Below are positions 52,829-61,020 of a stretch of DNA of 64,000 bases, piece after piece. This stretch comes from Phaeobacter inhibens DSM 16374 (GTDB lineage: Bacteria; Pseudomonadota; Alphaproteobacteria; Rhodobacterales; Rhodobacteraceae): contig NZ_KI421498.1 of assembly GCF_000473105.1 (NCBI RefSeq), positions 434,001 through 498,000 on the forward strand. Reading direction: 5' to 3'. Both the position numbers and the translations under genes were made by a program. The number at the start of each line of letters is the position of its first letter. The stretch's first letter is position 1. The notes below the pieces were generated by a model. It was not told where the DNA came from. It did no database searches and worked only from the letters and a program-made list of their open reading frames with translations.

Positions 52829-54264
52829 ATTCCCTTTCTGGCATTAAAACCTGCGGTCAGGTTGATGAGCCGTTTTGTGTGTTTGTCGCCGCCGGGTGCG
52901 ACGGGGCGATAGACCAGCGGCTGGTATTCGGTTTCTGCGGCTTCGCAGGCCAGGGCTGCCGCCCAGAAGCGGTCGGCGTGGCCGTCGGTGTCGGTGTCCG
53001 CCACGAGGCGCCGGATGCCCGTGGGGCCGGTCACAGACTTGATGGCATGAAGATCCGCGCGCAGCTTGGGGTCGCCTTCAGGGATCAACATTGAGCGATC
53101 CTGAAAGCGGTCTTTCATACCGGTGGCCAGATCCAGCTTGATCGGTGCGCTGAACAACACGCCGAGAACACGGTCCTCGCCGTGATTGCGCTTGGCATCT
53201 TCCACCGGCTTTTCGCCCATGCCGGTCTGATCCATGCAGCAACGCGCCACCCGGTAGCGGCGGAACACATCGGCTAAAAGCTTGTCCTGCCGCGCGAAGC
53301 TGATACGGCGCTCGGCGATGACTTCGCGAGTGATCAACTGGCCTTCGACCAGTTCCATCACCCAGATCACAAAGAGGTCGTTTCGTGCCGCGATATCTAC
53401 GCCGACGTAGCAAAGCCCGCCACGATAGAGCGCAGGGTGACCGGCGCGCACATCTTCACAGGATGAAATCAGATCGTAGTCCAGCCAGGCCGAGGCCGCG
53501 TCCAGCCATTTCAGCTCAAATTCCTGTGCCCAGGCGTCTTCGTCGGACATACCGGCGCGCAATTTGTCGATATCAACGTCCAGTCCCTGTTTGACCGCCT
53601 CGTAGATATCGACGTGGTGTTTGGAAAACCCGTTATCGAGCGTGGTCATCAGCTCATGGAACTTGTTGCCCTTACCATTGGGGGTGCTGATCACCCGGAT
53701 CTTATGGCCGTCCCGTGCTGCCACGGGGTATGCAGACCCCCAGATCCTGCGGCTGTCGGCATGAAAGGCAAATTCGTCAAACAGTATGTTGCCGCCAAAG
53801 CCACGGGCGGCGTCGGGTGAGGCGGAAATCGCCGTTACGCGGGAGCCGCCCGGATAGCGGACTTCCTGCGCCTTGTAGGTTGCAGCCTCAACATCAACCA
53901 GATGGACAGCGCCATTCTGGACGACCTCGCGTTTGTGGGCGGGCACGTGGAAATCTTCCTCGGAAAACTCTGGCCGACCCTTGCGCGCCAAGGTGGAGAG
54001 GGCCGCGTAATAGCCCTCAGTCATGGGTTTTACGGCGTCTTCAATAGCCTCTTTGGCGGTTGCCTCTGATCGTGACAGGATCGTCCAACGCGTTTTGCGC
54101 CCTTCAATCTCGGCATCAACGCAGTCGCCCACGATTTCGCCGCCTGAGCCGAACGTTTTACCGCCCCGCCTGGTAAACATGCCAATTTTTAAACGGGATG
54201 TGTCGGCGATCCACGCCTTCTGGTAGGGCAGGAAATCAATGACCGGCCCAACGCTAACCGCCAT
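52822..54264 (-). CDS. Terminase large subunit (Mu gp28 type)
   Basis: 480 residues from the ATG at 54264. The ATPase domain has a Walker A-type TRRGGKT at 31-37 and a Walker B in GGNILFDEFAFH. The nuclease domain shows YVGVDIAARNDLFV and CMDQTGMGEKPVED. It packages DNA by the headful mode in Mu relatives. It overlaps the small gene upstream by 11 bp. Confidence 0.92.
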   Translation of the reverse strand: MAVSVGPVIDFLPYQKAWIADTSRLKIGMFTRRGGKTFGSGGEIVGDCVDAEIEGRKTRWTILSRSEATAKEAIEDAVKPMTEGYYAALSTLARKGRPEFSEEDFHVPAHKREVVQNGAVHLVDVEAATYKAQEVRYPGGSRVTAISASPDAARGFGGNILFDEFAFHADSRRIWGSAYPVAARDGHKIRVISTPNGKGNKFHELMTTLDNGFSKHHVDIYEAVKQGLDVDIDKLRAGMSDEDAWAQEFELKWLDAASAWLDYDLISSCEDVRAGHPALYRGGLCYVGVDIAARNDLFVIWVMELVEGQLITREVIAERRISFARQDKLLADVFRRYRVARCCMDQTGMGEKPVEDAKRNHGEDRVLGVLFSAPIKLDLATGMKDRFQDRSMLIPEGDPKLRADLHAIKSVTGPTGIRRLVADTDTDGHADRFWAAALACEAAETEYQPLVYRPVAPGGDKHTKRLINLTAGFNARKGIW

Positions 54265-54460
54265 TTTTGGCCTCGGGCGCCTCACGCATTGCAATCAGGT
54301 AGGGCTGTTCTTTGTACCACGCGATTGTACAGCGCATTCCAAGGTGAACGAAGCTTTCGCGTCGCCCGAAGAACAGCGCAGCTATTGAGGGCCACATCGG
54401 CCCCTTGCGCCAATTGTAGTCACCGACCAGGACAACAGTTCCAATTGCCATATCGCTCAT
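54254..54460 (-). CDS. Small hypothetical phage protein
   Basis: 68 residues: MSDMAIGTVVLVGDYNWRKG and an alternating hydrophobic segment, no family recognised. It shares bases with the DUF3486 stop and the terminase start, so it is part of the same transcript. Confidence 0.6.
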   Translation of the reverse strand: MSDMAIGTVVLVGDYNWRKGPMWPSIAALFFGRRESFVHLGMRCTIAWYKEQPYLIAMREAPEAKNGG

Positions 54461-54996
54461 CAGACAAACCCCATGATTTCGCGGGCCTTCTGCGCGGCCT
54501 CTTTTTCCACGTCTCCGGCTTCCACCGCCTCATCCAGTTTGCGCGCCATTGCGTCGCGTTCGGCCTTGGCGATTTCATCACGCAGCGAGGTGCTGCGGAT
54601 CAGGTTGTTCAGGGCGGTGGTCAGATCCTTCAGCCCGCGCGGATCGGGAAGCTGATCGGGGTTGACCATGGCCATCTGTAGCCGCCATTGAATCGTGGTG
54701 AGCTGCTGGAACAGGGCCGAGGTGACGTCGACCTCATCTTGCAGGCTGGCCTCTTCAAGAAAGGCGCGGATTTCGTCCTGGGCCTGTTCCTGCATCTTGG
54801 CGTAGTCGCGAAACTCCTGCCCATAGGCGTGAACGGCGGACTTGCCGATCCGCATTTCCAGCCCGGCGTCTTCAAGGCGAAAATTCAGCGCCTCGGTGAC
54901 ATCCTCATAGTCCGAGAAACCACGCGCCTTCAGCTCATCTTGCAGCCAATGGCGCATCTCGCTTGGCAGTAGGTCGATCTTGCGGGGTGGGGGCAT
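54460..54996 (-). CDS. DUF3486 family protein (Mu gp27, small terminase-like)
   Basis: 178 residues, mostly helical. KIDLLPSEMRHWLQDELKARG and IGKSAVHAYGQEFRDYA are the DUF3486 signature. Mu gp27 is the likely small terminase partner. It lies directly upstream of the large terminase block. Confidence 0.88.
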   Translation of the reverse strand: MPPPRKIDLLPSEMRHWLQDELKARGFSDYEDVTEALNFRLEDAGLEMRIGKSAVHAYGQEFRDYAKMQEQAQDEIRAFLEEASLQDEVDVTSALFQQLTTIQWRLQMAMVNPDQLPDPRGLKDLTTALNNLIRSTSLRDEIAKAERDAMARKLDEAVEAGDVEKEAAQKAREIMGFV

Positions 54997-54998
54997 GA

Positions 54999-55298
54999 TT
55001 ACGGCCCAGGCCGGGGGCGTTGGACGCCTGATTGGCGCGCTTTGCCTTCGGCCACCTCAACACCGCGACTGGTCGCAGTGGCAATGCGGAATAACCCGTT
55101 ATCAGTGACACTGGCCAAGCCCTGTTCGCTCAGCCAGTCCAGCTCGCCCATGACCTGGTCGCGGGTGGTAGCTACGCCGTAGCTATTGCAGACGTCCACG
55201 AGGATGGATGCGTTGGACGTATATTCCGGGCTGTCTGACAGGAATTTTAGAATTGTCAGGCGACGGTGTTTGGACAGGGTGTCTTGGTATGCGCTCAT
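54999..55298 (-). CDS. VpaChn25_0724-type phage protein (winged-helix)
   Basis: 99 residues. HRRLTILKFLSDSPEYTSNA and GVATTRDQVMGELDWLSEQG with LASV form an ArsR-like winged helix seen in the small protein between lysis and head genes of Mu-like phages. Its role is unknown. Confidence 0.75.
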   Translation of the reverse strand: MSAYQDTLSKHRRLTILKFLSDSPEYTSNASILVDVCNSYGVATTRDQVMGELDWLSEQGLASVTDNGLFRIATATSRGVEVAEGKARQSGVQRPRPGP

Positions 55299-55304
55299 GG
55301 TCTC

Positions 55305-55664
55305 TTAGGTCCCGATTAGATGGTCTTCGTGTCGGCTGACGATGGTTTCAAGGCGGGCCATAATCTTGGCGTTGCCGTCCATCACAGCGCGGATTTCAGC
55401 CAGCGATCCTGTCTGTTTGACCAGCTCCAATTGCAGGGCGTGAATGTCGCCCGTGCCGGGGAGGATCTGCACCGTTTGCTCAAGTGCCGCGATACGGTTT
55501 TCGTGGCGGTCCATCCGCTTGGACCCTTCCTTGAACCGTTCGTCGGTGTCTTTCTGACGGGTGGCAAAGAATGTGTAGATGATTGCGCAGACCGAAATTC
55601 CGAGATTGGTCAGCTTTAGAATGGTCTCAAGATCCAGGGTCACCGTTTCTGCCCCGCTTCCCAC
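55305..55664 (-). CDS. DUF2730 family protein
   Basis: 119 residues: one membrane helix at about 14-34 (LTNLGISVCAIIYTFFATR) followed by a long coiled-coil (RMDRHENRIAALEQ...). This DUF2730 layout, next to the lysis genes, is usual in Mu relatives and suggests a spanin-like or envelope role. The start is a GTG at 55664 that overlaps the holin by 25 bp; a GTG at 55643 is an alternative. Confidence 0.72.
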   Translation of the reverse strand: MGSGAETVTLDLETILKLTNLGISVCAIIYTFFATRQKDTDERFKEGSKRMDRHENRIAALEQTVQILPGTGDIHALQLELVKQTGSLAEIRAVMDGNAKIMARLETIVSRHEDHLIGT

Positions 55665-56209
55665 CAGTCCGTCACGGCTTGATTATCCCCTTTCGGTTGC
55701 GCCTTGGCGACGTCATTGCCCGCCACGCCGCCCTCAGCGGCGCCGGGTGTGTCATGCCGCAGAGCGTCGATTGCGCTGATGTTTTCCAGAACCTGCGGCA
55801 ACAGCGCGGTGCCCTGGTTCAGCGACTGGCGGAACTGCTGCGACTTCACCTGAAACCGCCCGCCGAAATAGAAGGCGACGATTGTTCCGGCCAGCCACCA
55901 GAGCGGATCCGGCACCAGGGCAAGCCCTTGCATCCGGGCAGCAAACCAAAGCGGGTCGAACATGGCCGAGGCAAAGAGGGCAAAGGTGGCAATCACCATC
56001 AGCGGACGGGGCAGGCGGTTCATGCCATCCATAAAGCGATCAAAACGCCCCAGGGCGGGACGGCTGAACTCGGCGCCATGTTGAGCCAGCGCGGACTGGA
56101 TGTAAGCGGCGTCGCGCTGTGCGCTTGCCTCAGCATGTGGGCGAAATACACCTGCTGTTTCGGCGATCACATTGCGACCACCGCCAAAGAGCCATTTCAA
56201 AAACTGCAT
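55640..56209 (-). CDS. Holin family protein (3-TM type)
   Basis: 189 residues from the ATG at 56209, with GGAGG six bases upstream. Two or three membrane helices lie at about 68-125 (PLMVIATFALFASAMFDPLW, DPLWWLAGTIVAFYFGGRF). The N-terminus FLKWLFGGGRNVIAETAG is typical of the phage 3TM holins. It should make the hole for the adjacent GH108 lysin. Confidence 0.85.
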   Translation of the reverse strand: MQFLKWLFGGGRNVIAETAGVFRPHAEASAQRDAAYIQSALAQHGAEFSRPALGRFDRFMDGMNRLPRPLMVIATFALFASAMFDPLWFAARMQGLALVPDPLWWLAGTIVAFYFGGRFQVKSQQFRQSLNQGTALLPQVLENISAIDALRHDTPGAAEGGVAGNDVAKAQPKGDNQAVTDWWEAGQKR

Positions 56210-56276
56210 ATCTTGCCTCCTAAGTCGCAGCCAAACCGATGCGTAAACTGCGAAACCTGCCAATTGCCCGGCGCGC

Positions 56277-56888
56277 TCATCCCCATGCCGCTGTCCGTTG
56301 CCGGAAAGCGGCTTTGCTCAGGTGGTAGCGGGGTGAAATGAATTCCTCGGCGCGTTTGATCCAGCCGCCTTTGCCGCCCGCACGGGTCCGGGCAAACTTG
56401 CGGGATGCAGGCCGACGGTCAGCGAGGCGCAGATAGTAGTCCCGGCGGGCAATACCGTAGGCATCGACCAGATAGTGCCCGGCCTTTTCATAGGCCCGGT
56501 GGGCTGCTGCGGCGGTCTTTGGGCCGAGCGCGCCATCGACCGGGACCGGTTCCTGAAAGCCCGCCAGTAGGCGCTGGAGGATCTTTATGGCATTGGCACC
56601 GGCATTGACCTGCATATCAAAGACGCTGGCTTGCAGGGGCTCGGGCAACAGGCCGATCCGGGGTCTTGTGAAATAATGCTGGATGAAAATCTCAACGGCC
56701 TGCGCGCGGCTCAAAGCGCGCACATCCAACACGTCAACATCGCCGTCACGGTCAAGGTCCAATCCCAGACGGCGCATCGTATGGATCGTGACGCCGTAAT
56801 TGGTCGCGCCGCCGGGGTCGGCGGGATCATTTACGAACCCGCCTTCGCGCGCGACGATTTCCTCTGCAATAGTTTGGACTGATGGCAT
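56277..56888 (-). CDS. Phage endolysin, glycosyl hydrolase 108
   Basis: 203 residues. EEIVAREGGFVNDPADPGGATNYGVT gives the GH108 site; the Glu of EGGF is the likely catalyst. A second block (FDMQVNAGANAIKILQRLL) and a C-terminal peptidoglycan-binding-3 part (PVDGALGPKTAAAAHRAYE) follow. DLDRDGDVDVLDV looks like a calcium loop. It lyses the host wall. Confidence 0.9.
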   Translation of the reverse strand: MPSVQTIAEEIVAREGGFVNDPADPGGATNYGVTIHTMRRLGLDLDRDGDVDVLDVRALSRAQAVEIFIQHYFTRPRIGLLPEPLQASVFDMQVNAGANAIKILQRLLAGFQEPVPVDGALGPKTAAAAHRAYEKAGHYLVDAYGIARRDYYLRLADRRPASRKFARTRAGGKGGWIKRAEEFISPRYHLSKAAFRQRTAAWG

Positions 56889-56973
56889 GGCCAGTGGCTC
56901 CGTCTGTGTAAGACAAAACTACCTGTGCCATTGGGTGATTGCCGTCCCGGCGGGTGTCGGGGGCAATGCAATA

Positions 56974-57360
56974 TTAGATGAAAAAGTCGCCTTGGTCGTC
57001 GTTGCGTCTGCGCAGACTGGCTGCGACACGCTCGACTGTTCGCAGGGTCACGTCAACCTCGGCGGCGACCACCGAGTGACTTTTACCTTGGCCCAGCAAC
57101 ATGGCGATCCGCTGGCGGCGCCCGGCTTGACCGCCAAAGTTTCCGGCGGGGACAACCAGTTTTCCGCCACCGAGTAGTTTGTAAAGGCGGAGGGCATCCT
57201 CTGCGCCCACCAGTTCCGCAAGGCTGGAGCCTGCCTTATCCGAGATATAGACCTCACGCCCGCCCTTTGCCTCTGCCAGGCGCACGGCCAGATCAAGGCT
57301 GATTTCCTCGGCGATGTAGGACAGCACACCGGGCAGATATGGGCGGAAATTGCGGCTCAT
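56974..57360 (-). CDS. Mor transcription activator family protein
   Basis: 128 residues from the ATG at 57360, overlapping the GemA stop (ATGA). The N-terminal dimer part is followed by a C-terminal HTH (RIAMLLGQGKSHSVVAAEVDVTLRTVERV). In Mu, Mor turns on middle genes and C late genes. Here it is the only such gene seen and stands before the lysis and head genes, so it probably turns on the late operon. Confidence 0.85.
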   Translation of the reverse strand: MSRNFRPYLPGVLSYIAEEISLDLAVRLAEAKGGREVYISDKAGSSLAELVGAEDALRLYKLLGGGKLVVPAGNFGGQAGRRQRIAMLLGQGKSHSVVAAEVDVTLRTVERVAASLRRRNDDQGDFFI

Positions 57361-57815
57361 CTCTGATGGTCTGACCAATCAAAGTCGATGTCCTGGCGGT
57401 GGCCCCAAGACTTCAACGCCTGAATGACCTGGTCGATCTGATCATGATCGCGGAGCATATCAACGTCAGCGGGCACCGACTGCCAAGCGGAACCAAACCG
57501 CTTGCGGATGAATGTGTTCAACCCCTTGCGGCTAGGGTCACGCAACGCGTCGGCCTCGCCGAGCTTCCGCCAAAGGACATGGACCAAACGCAGGTCAGCA
57601 CGGGGGGCTTTCTTGTGGCGGTGGTTCCCGGCTGTCGCGGCCATGAAACCATCGTTTTTAAGGCGCTTTAAAACGCTTTTTAACTCAGCCTCGGTCATGT
57701 CTTTCATCGACGTTTTGCCCGTGACGGCCAGTTGCAGGCCGCGCCGTGCATCGCTGTCCATGCCAAGCTGACGACAGCCGATGTGGATTTTCTGTTGCAG
57801 GGCGCGGCTCATCAC
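57357..57815 (-). CDS. GemA-like regulatory protein (DUF1018, Mu gp16 type)
   Basis: 152 residues. QQKIHIGCRQLGMDSDARRGLQ and the basic middle, then KLGEADALRDPSRKGLNTFIRKRFG, are the gp16/GemA pattern. Mu GemA changes host DNA supercoiling or gene expression. The gene is chained by short overlaps to its neighbours. Confidence 0.82.
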   Translation of the reverse strand: MMSRALQQKIHIGCRQLGMDSDARRGLQLAVTGKTSMKDMTEAELKSVLKRLKNDGFMAATAGNHRHKKAPRADLRLVHVLWRKLGEADALRDPSRKGLNTFIRKRFGSAWQSVPADVDMLRDHDQIDQVIQALKSWGHRQDIDFDWSDHQR

Positions 57816-58063
57816 ACAGCCTCGGCTATCGGGGCGGCAATCGGGTGCCGGGCTGCATCGTCCCGCATCCGCTTGTCAGCTTGGTTCATTTCCACACGGG
57901 CCATCGCATCGAATGCCTCAGGCGGGATCTTGGCAATCTCCGCCTCACGCCGCAGAACGACCAAGCTATTGCCCAGCACCAGATTGGCGCGCCGCATTTT
58001 GGTGGCATAGCTGCTGAATGCACGGTGCAGAGCGGTTTGGATTTCGTTTTGGGTCATTGCCAT
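57812..58063 (-). CDS. Hypothetical early phage protein
   Basis: 83 residues, helical and charged (MTQNEIQTALHRAFSSYATKM). No family recognised. It overlaps the GemA-like gene by 4 bp. Confidence 0.6.
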   Translation of the reverse strand: MAMTQNEIQTALHRAFSSYATKMRRANLVLGNSLVVLRREAEIAKIPPEAFDAMARVEMNQADKRMRDDAARHPIAAPIAEAV

Positions 58064-58074
58064 CAGACGCGCTC

Positions 58075-58740
58075 CTATGCCTTTGCCAAATCAATCGTGA
58101 TATGTTCCCAGGGCGCATCAACGCTGGGACGTTGGTAGCAACGCGTATAGCTGGCGGTGCCGACAACGCGCATGGCGTCTTTGATGGCCGTCATTGCCCG
58201 TTTCCAGCGCTCATCGGTGATGTCGAGCCGCAAGAGCATCATCACCTCACCGCGATTGATCTGGCCGGGCTTTTCGGTGTTGAACGCACGGGTGACGATG
58301 GCGCGCAGCTCTGCCGGGGCATCTGCGGACCATTCGTTCAGGCATTCGTCCAGCAGTTGCTTGGCCACCTGCAATTCCGGGCCAAAGTCGATCTTATCGG
58401 CGACGGACACGGTGATTTTGAACAGACCGTCAAAAGAGGTCAGGGTCATATTACCCTTAGCACCGCCAAGCTGTGCGCCGTATTCCTGAGCCAGCAGGGC
58501 CTGCAAATCGGCGACGTCGCGGCCAGTATGGGCTTTGAAACGGGCAACTTGGCTACGCAGCGGCAGGGCATAGCTGATGATCTTGCGGACGGTTTCGTCC
58601 TGGAGTTTGTCGCGGGCGTTGACCGTTTCCAGTGGCACCAATTTGCCCTTTGCGTCGGTCATGTATTTGTTGCCATTGGCCTCGACGATGCCGTCGGGGA
58701 TGTCTGCTCTTTCGAGGGAGGTGGGCTGAGTTTGGGTCAT
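58075..58740 (-). CDS. DUF3164 family protein
   Basis: 221 residues. ADGNKYMTDAKGKLVPLETV-type start (IVEANGNKYMTDAKGKLVPLE) and the TFDGLFKITVSVADKIDFGPEL-like segment are typical of DUF3164, present in the early region of many Mu-like phages. Function unknown. Confidence 0.85.
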   Translation of the reverse strand: MTQTQPTSLERADIPDGIVEANGNKYMTDAKGKLVPLETVNARDKLQDETVRKIISYALPLRSQVARFKAHTGRDVADLQALLAQEYGAQLGGAKGNMTLTSFDGLFKITVSVADKIDFGPELQVAKQLLDECLNEWSADAPAELRAIVTRAFNTEKPGQINRGEVMMLLRLDITDERWKRAMTAIKDAMRVVGTASYTRCYQRPSVDAPWEHITIDLAKA

Positions 58741-58779
58741 TGCAATTGCTTTCGTTGTGGGGGCGTTTCGGGGGGCGGG

Positions 58780-58974
58780 CTATGCGCCCTCTGGGTCCAG
58801 CGCGTCAGCAAGGCTGCGCAGGACGATACCTGCGTGAACCGGATCCTTGATCATGATGGCGTCTGCGAGCGCGTCGGCGGTGCCGATGGGAACGTGCGCG
58901 CCTGATACGAGGTCATTCACAGCGGCGCGTATCTTTTCGGGCGTTGGACGGCAAAAAGGGTGCGGAGTGATCAT
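58780..58974 (-). CDS. Small hypothetical early phage protein
   Basis: 64 residues, helical (TPEKIRAAVNDLVSGAHVPI). No family recognised. It overlaps the HTH gene upstream by 4 bp, supporting expression. Confidence 0.55.
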   Translation of the reverse strand: MITPHPFCRPTPEKIRAAVNDLVSGAHVPIGTADALADAIMIKDPVHAGIVLRSLADALDPEGA

Positions 58975-59351
58975 GTCTCACCTTCTGTTTTTGTGAATTT
59001 CGGGCAGGCGCGACAGGCGCGGGTCATGCGGACGCGAAAAGGGTTGGAGTGGGACCAGGTCTCAGCGCGGCGACGGTGGCCGAGGCAAGCCGCACTCGAA
59101 ATTTCCACCTGCAAGGCGGGGCAACTGACCGGTGCGTTCATGAAGACATCACGCACCGTAGATTCAATGCGGACCATATTTCCGGCATAGCGGTTGCGGA
59201 TTGCTTGGCTGACGACGGTGGCACTCACGCCGAGCTGCTTTGCGACCACGTTTTGCGAAGTGCGGTCGCATTCGGCGATCAGGACGGCGACCCATTCGGG
59301 TAGGGCTTCGCCCCAACCATCTTGGGCAAGGATCAGGCGGTCGCTCATCAC
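58971..59351 (-). CDS. Helix-turn-helix regulator with C-terminal Cys motif
   Basis: 126 residues. The HTH is at about 30-60 (TSQNVVAKQLGVSATVVSQAIRN). The C-terminus carries CPAL-x8-CLGH and CRAC, a spacing seen in a family of small phage regulators, and may bind zinc. It lies between the early genes and likely acts in phage regulation. Confidence 0.75.
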   Translation of the reverse strand: MMSDRLILAQDGWGEALPEWVAVLIAECDRTSQNVVAKQLGVSATVVSQAIRNRYAGNMVRIESTVRDVFMNAPVSCPALQVEISSAACLGHRRRAETWSHSNPFRVRMTRACRACPKFTKTEGET

Positions 59352-60223
59352 AGACGCCCTCCGGGAGCGTAGACGATCTTTTCGTCGTTGCTGTCCACGA
59401 CCACCGTCATGCTCCGTTTCACAGGGGGTAGGGGGCCGCTATCTTTGATGAGCCGCAGGGGCGTATCCTCGCCCAGGCCACGATTGTTGGCGGCGGCGCG
59501 CAGGTATCCAGCCAGCCGCAGGGTGCGGCAATAGGCCAGAATGCCTTTCTTCGACACATCAGGCCGCGCCGGTATAAGGGCTGCGTATAAGTCGATGGGG
59601 CGAAAGCGCTTTTGCCGACGAATAGCCGTCCACATGATGCCTTCCAGGCTGTCGCGTTTGCTCTTGGAACTGTCACGAACCTCACTTGGCAGCTTGGTTG
59701 TATAGAAGGTTTCACCGTTGCCGCGCCCGAACACCCGTACGGCTTGAGCTTGCTTAAGGCGCTGGAAGAACCGCGTTCTGATAGTCTCCGATGCGCAGAC
59801 GGTTTTCAGATCCTTTGCAGTGAAATAGGCAAGGTCGCTGATATACTTCCAGATCTGCTTTTCTTCAGGCGAACGCGGCTCGGCACTCGGTAGCTCCAAA
59901 TTGCGCGCGTCGTTTTCATTCATGGAGGCGATCAGCGATGCAAGACGGGCTTTGGACCGTTCCGTATCTCGGTCATGCTTGTTGCCATCGGCTTCAAACC
60001 GCCGGGCTTCCTCGGGATCGAAAACAGTATAACAGGTTGCGTACCCGTCCTTGCCGCATTCGCGCACCACACCTTGGCGCTGGAGCGCGCGCAGGTAGTT
60101 TTGACGGGTCCACTCGCTGGCGCCGCAGTAGGTTGCGACCTCTGCATGGGTGAAACGCAGGCGGGTGCTGATGTAATCAAGGATTTCCTGTTCAGCGCTG
60201 TTGTTGGCCACTGCGTTCACCAT
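59348..60223 (-). CDS. Early phage protein with three winged-helix-like units
   Basis: 291 residues. Three stretches look like winged helices: about 8-70 (ILDYISTRLRFTHAEVATYC), 120-175 (IWKYISDLAYFTAKDLKTVC) and 195-260 (MWTAIRRQKRFRPIDLYAAL). Each opens with a helix and a short x-F-T/R-x-x-E/D-L/V turn. No named family. It overlaps the MuB-type gene by 7 bp, so it may support transposition or early control. Confidence 0.65.
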   Translation of the reverse strand: MVNAVANNSAEQEILDYISTRLRFTHAEVATYCGASEWTRQNYLRALQRQGVVRECGKDGYATCYTVFDPEEARRFEADGNKHDRDTERSKARLASLIASMNENDARNLELPSAEPRSPEEKQIWKYISDLAYFTAKDLKTVCASETIRTRFFQRLKQAQAVRVFGRGNGETFYTTKLPSEVRDSSKSKRDSLEGIMWTAIRRQKRFRPIDLYAALIPARPDVSKKGILAYCRTLRLAGYLRAAANNRGLGEDTPLRLIKDSGPLPPVKRSMTVVVDSNDEKIVYAPGGRL

Positions 60224-60963
60224 TTCAGCCCCCGGCGCGGAGCTGGGGCCTCGTTGGCCATGAACTCAATACCGCCCCACTCATCAGCCCCCATGGATTT
60301 CAGGCCAAGCTTGATGGCCTCTTCTTTGACCTGGGCAATGTTCACCACCATCAGGCGCGGGTTGCCGGTGTTGCGTTCGATGATAGACCCCAGCAGATCG
60401 TCACGGATCTCAACGCCTGCCGCGTAGATATTCGCCAGCAGGCGGGCGTCTTTCAGGGACGCCGGTTGCGCGGCGACATAGCTCAACACTCGGCTGTCAA
60501 TGACCGGGAATTTCTTCAATTTCTGAGGGAAGCTCTCGTTGCCGATCATAACCACCGGCGTGTCAGATCCGTCATGCAGATCACGGATCAGCTCAATGAC
60601 ACCGCGATTGAGCGCATAGTCGGCTTCGTCCACAACCAATGTACGGCCATTCAACGCCAAAGCTTCACAGGCTTGCAGGGCCATGTCTGGGATCGTTTTA
60701 TGGGCTGACACGCTCAACTCTCCGAGCAAACGGGACAGTAGTGTTTTCTTGGTCCAGTCCGCCTGCATGGAGATATGGATCACGTCGAATTTTGACGCGC
60801 AGTAGATGGCCCCAAAGGTCTTGCCGTAGCCGGGATGGCTATAGAAAACCGCGAGGCCGGGGACGCCAAAGGCACGGTCCTGCAACTGGTTCACCAGCGT
60901 TGCCAGTTTCGCGACATTGGTCAGCGGCTGGATGCTATTGCCGACCTCGATAAGTTGTGACAT
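60217..60963 (-). CDS. MuB-type transposition ATPase (AAA)
   Basis: 248 residues. Walker A HPGYGKT is at 43-49 and Walker B TLVVDEAD at 108-115, with a sensor-type VMIGNES. MuB binds target DNA and steers MuA to it, and gives target immunity. It follows the transposase gene by 57 bp. Confidence 0.92.
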   Translation of the reverse strand: MSQLIEVGNSIQPLTNVAKLATLVNQLQDRAFGVPGLAVFYSHPGYGKTFGAIYCASKFDVIHISMQADWTKKTLLSRLLGELSVSAHKTIPDMALQACEALALNGRTLVVDEADYALNRGVIELIRDLHDGSDTPVVMIGNESFPQKLKKFPVIDSRVLSYVAAQPASLKDARLLANIYAAGVEIRDDLLGSIIERNTGNPRLMVVNIAQVKEEAIKLGLKSMGADEWGGIEFMANEAPAPRRGLKW

Positions 60964-61020
60964 AGTTTGCTCCTACTCAATATTGACCGTCGCCTCGGGG
61001 CCAGCCGGGCGGCGGTTTTC

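Noticed and set aside
56205-56280. A 27-codon frame between the lysin and holin genes
   Set aside because: It overlaps the lysin stop by ATGA but ends inside the holin start, has no family likeness and is too short to support.
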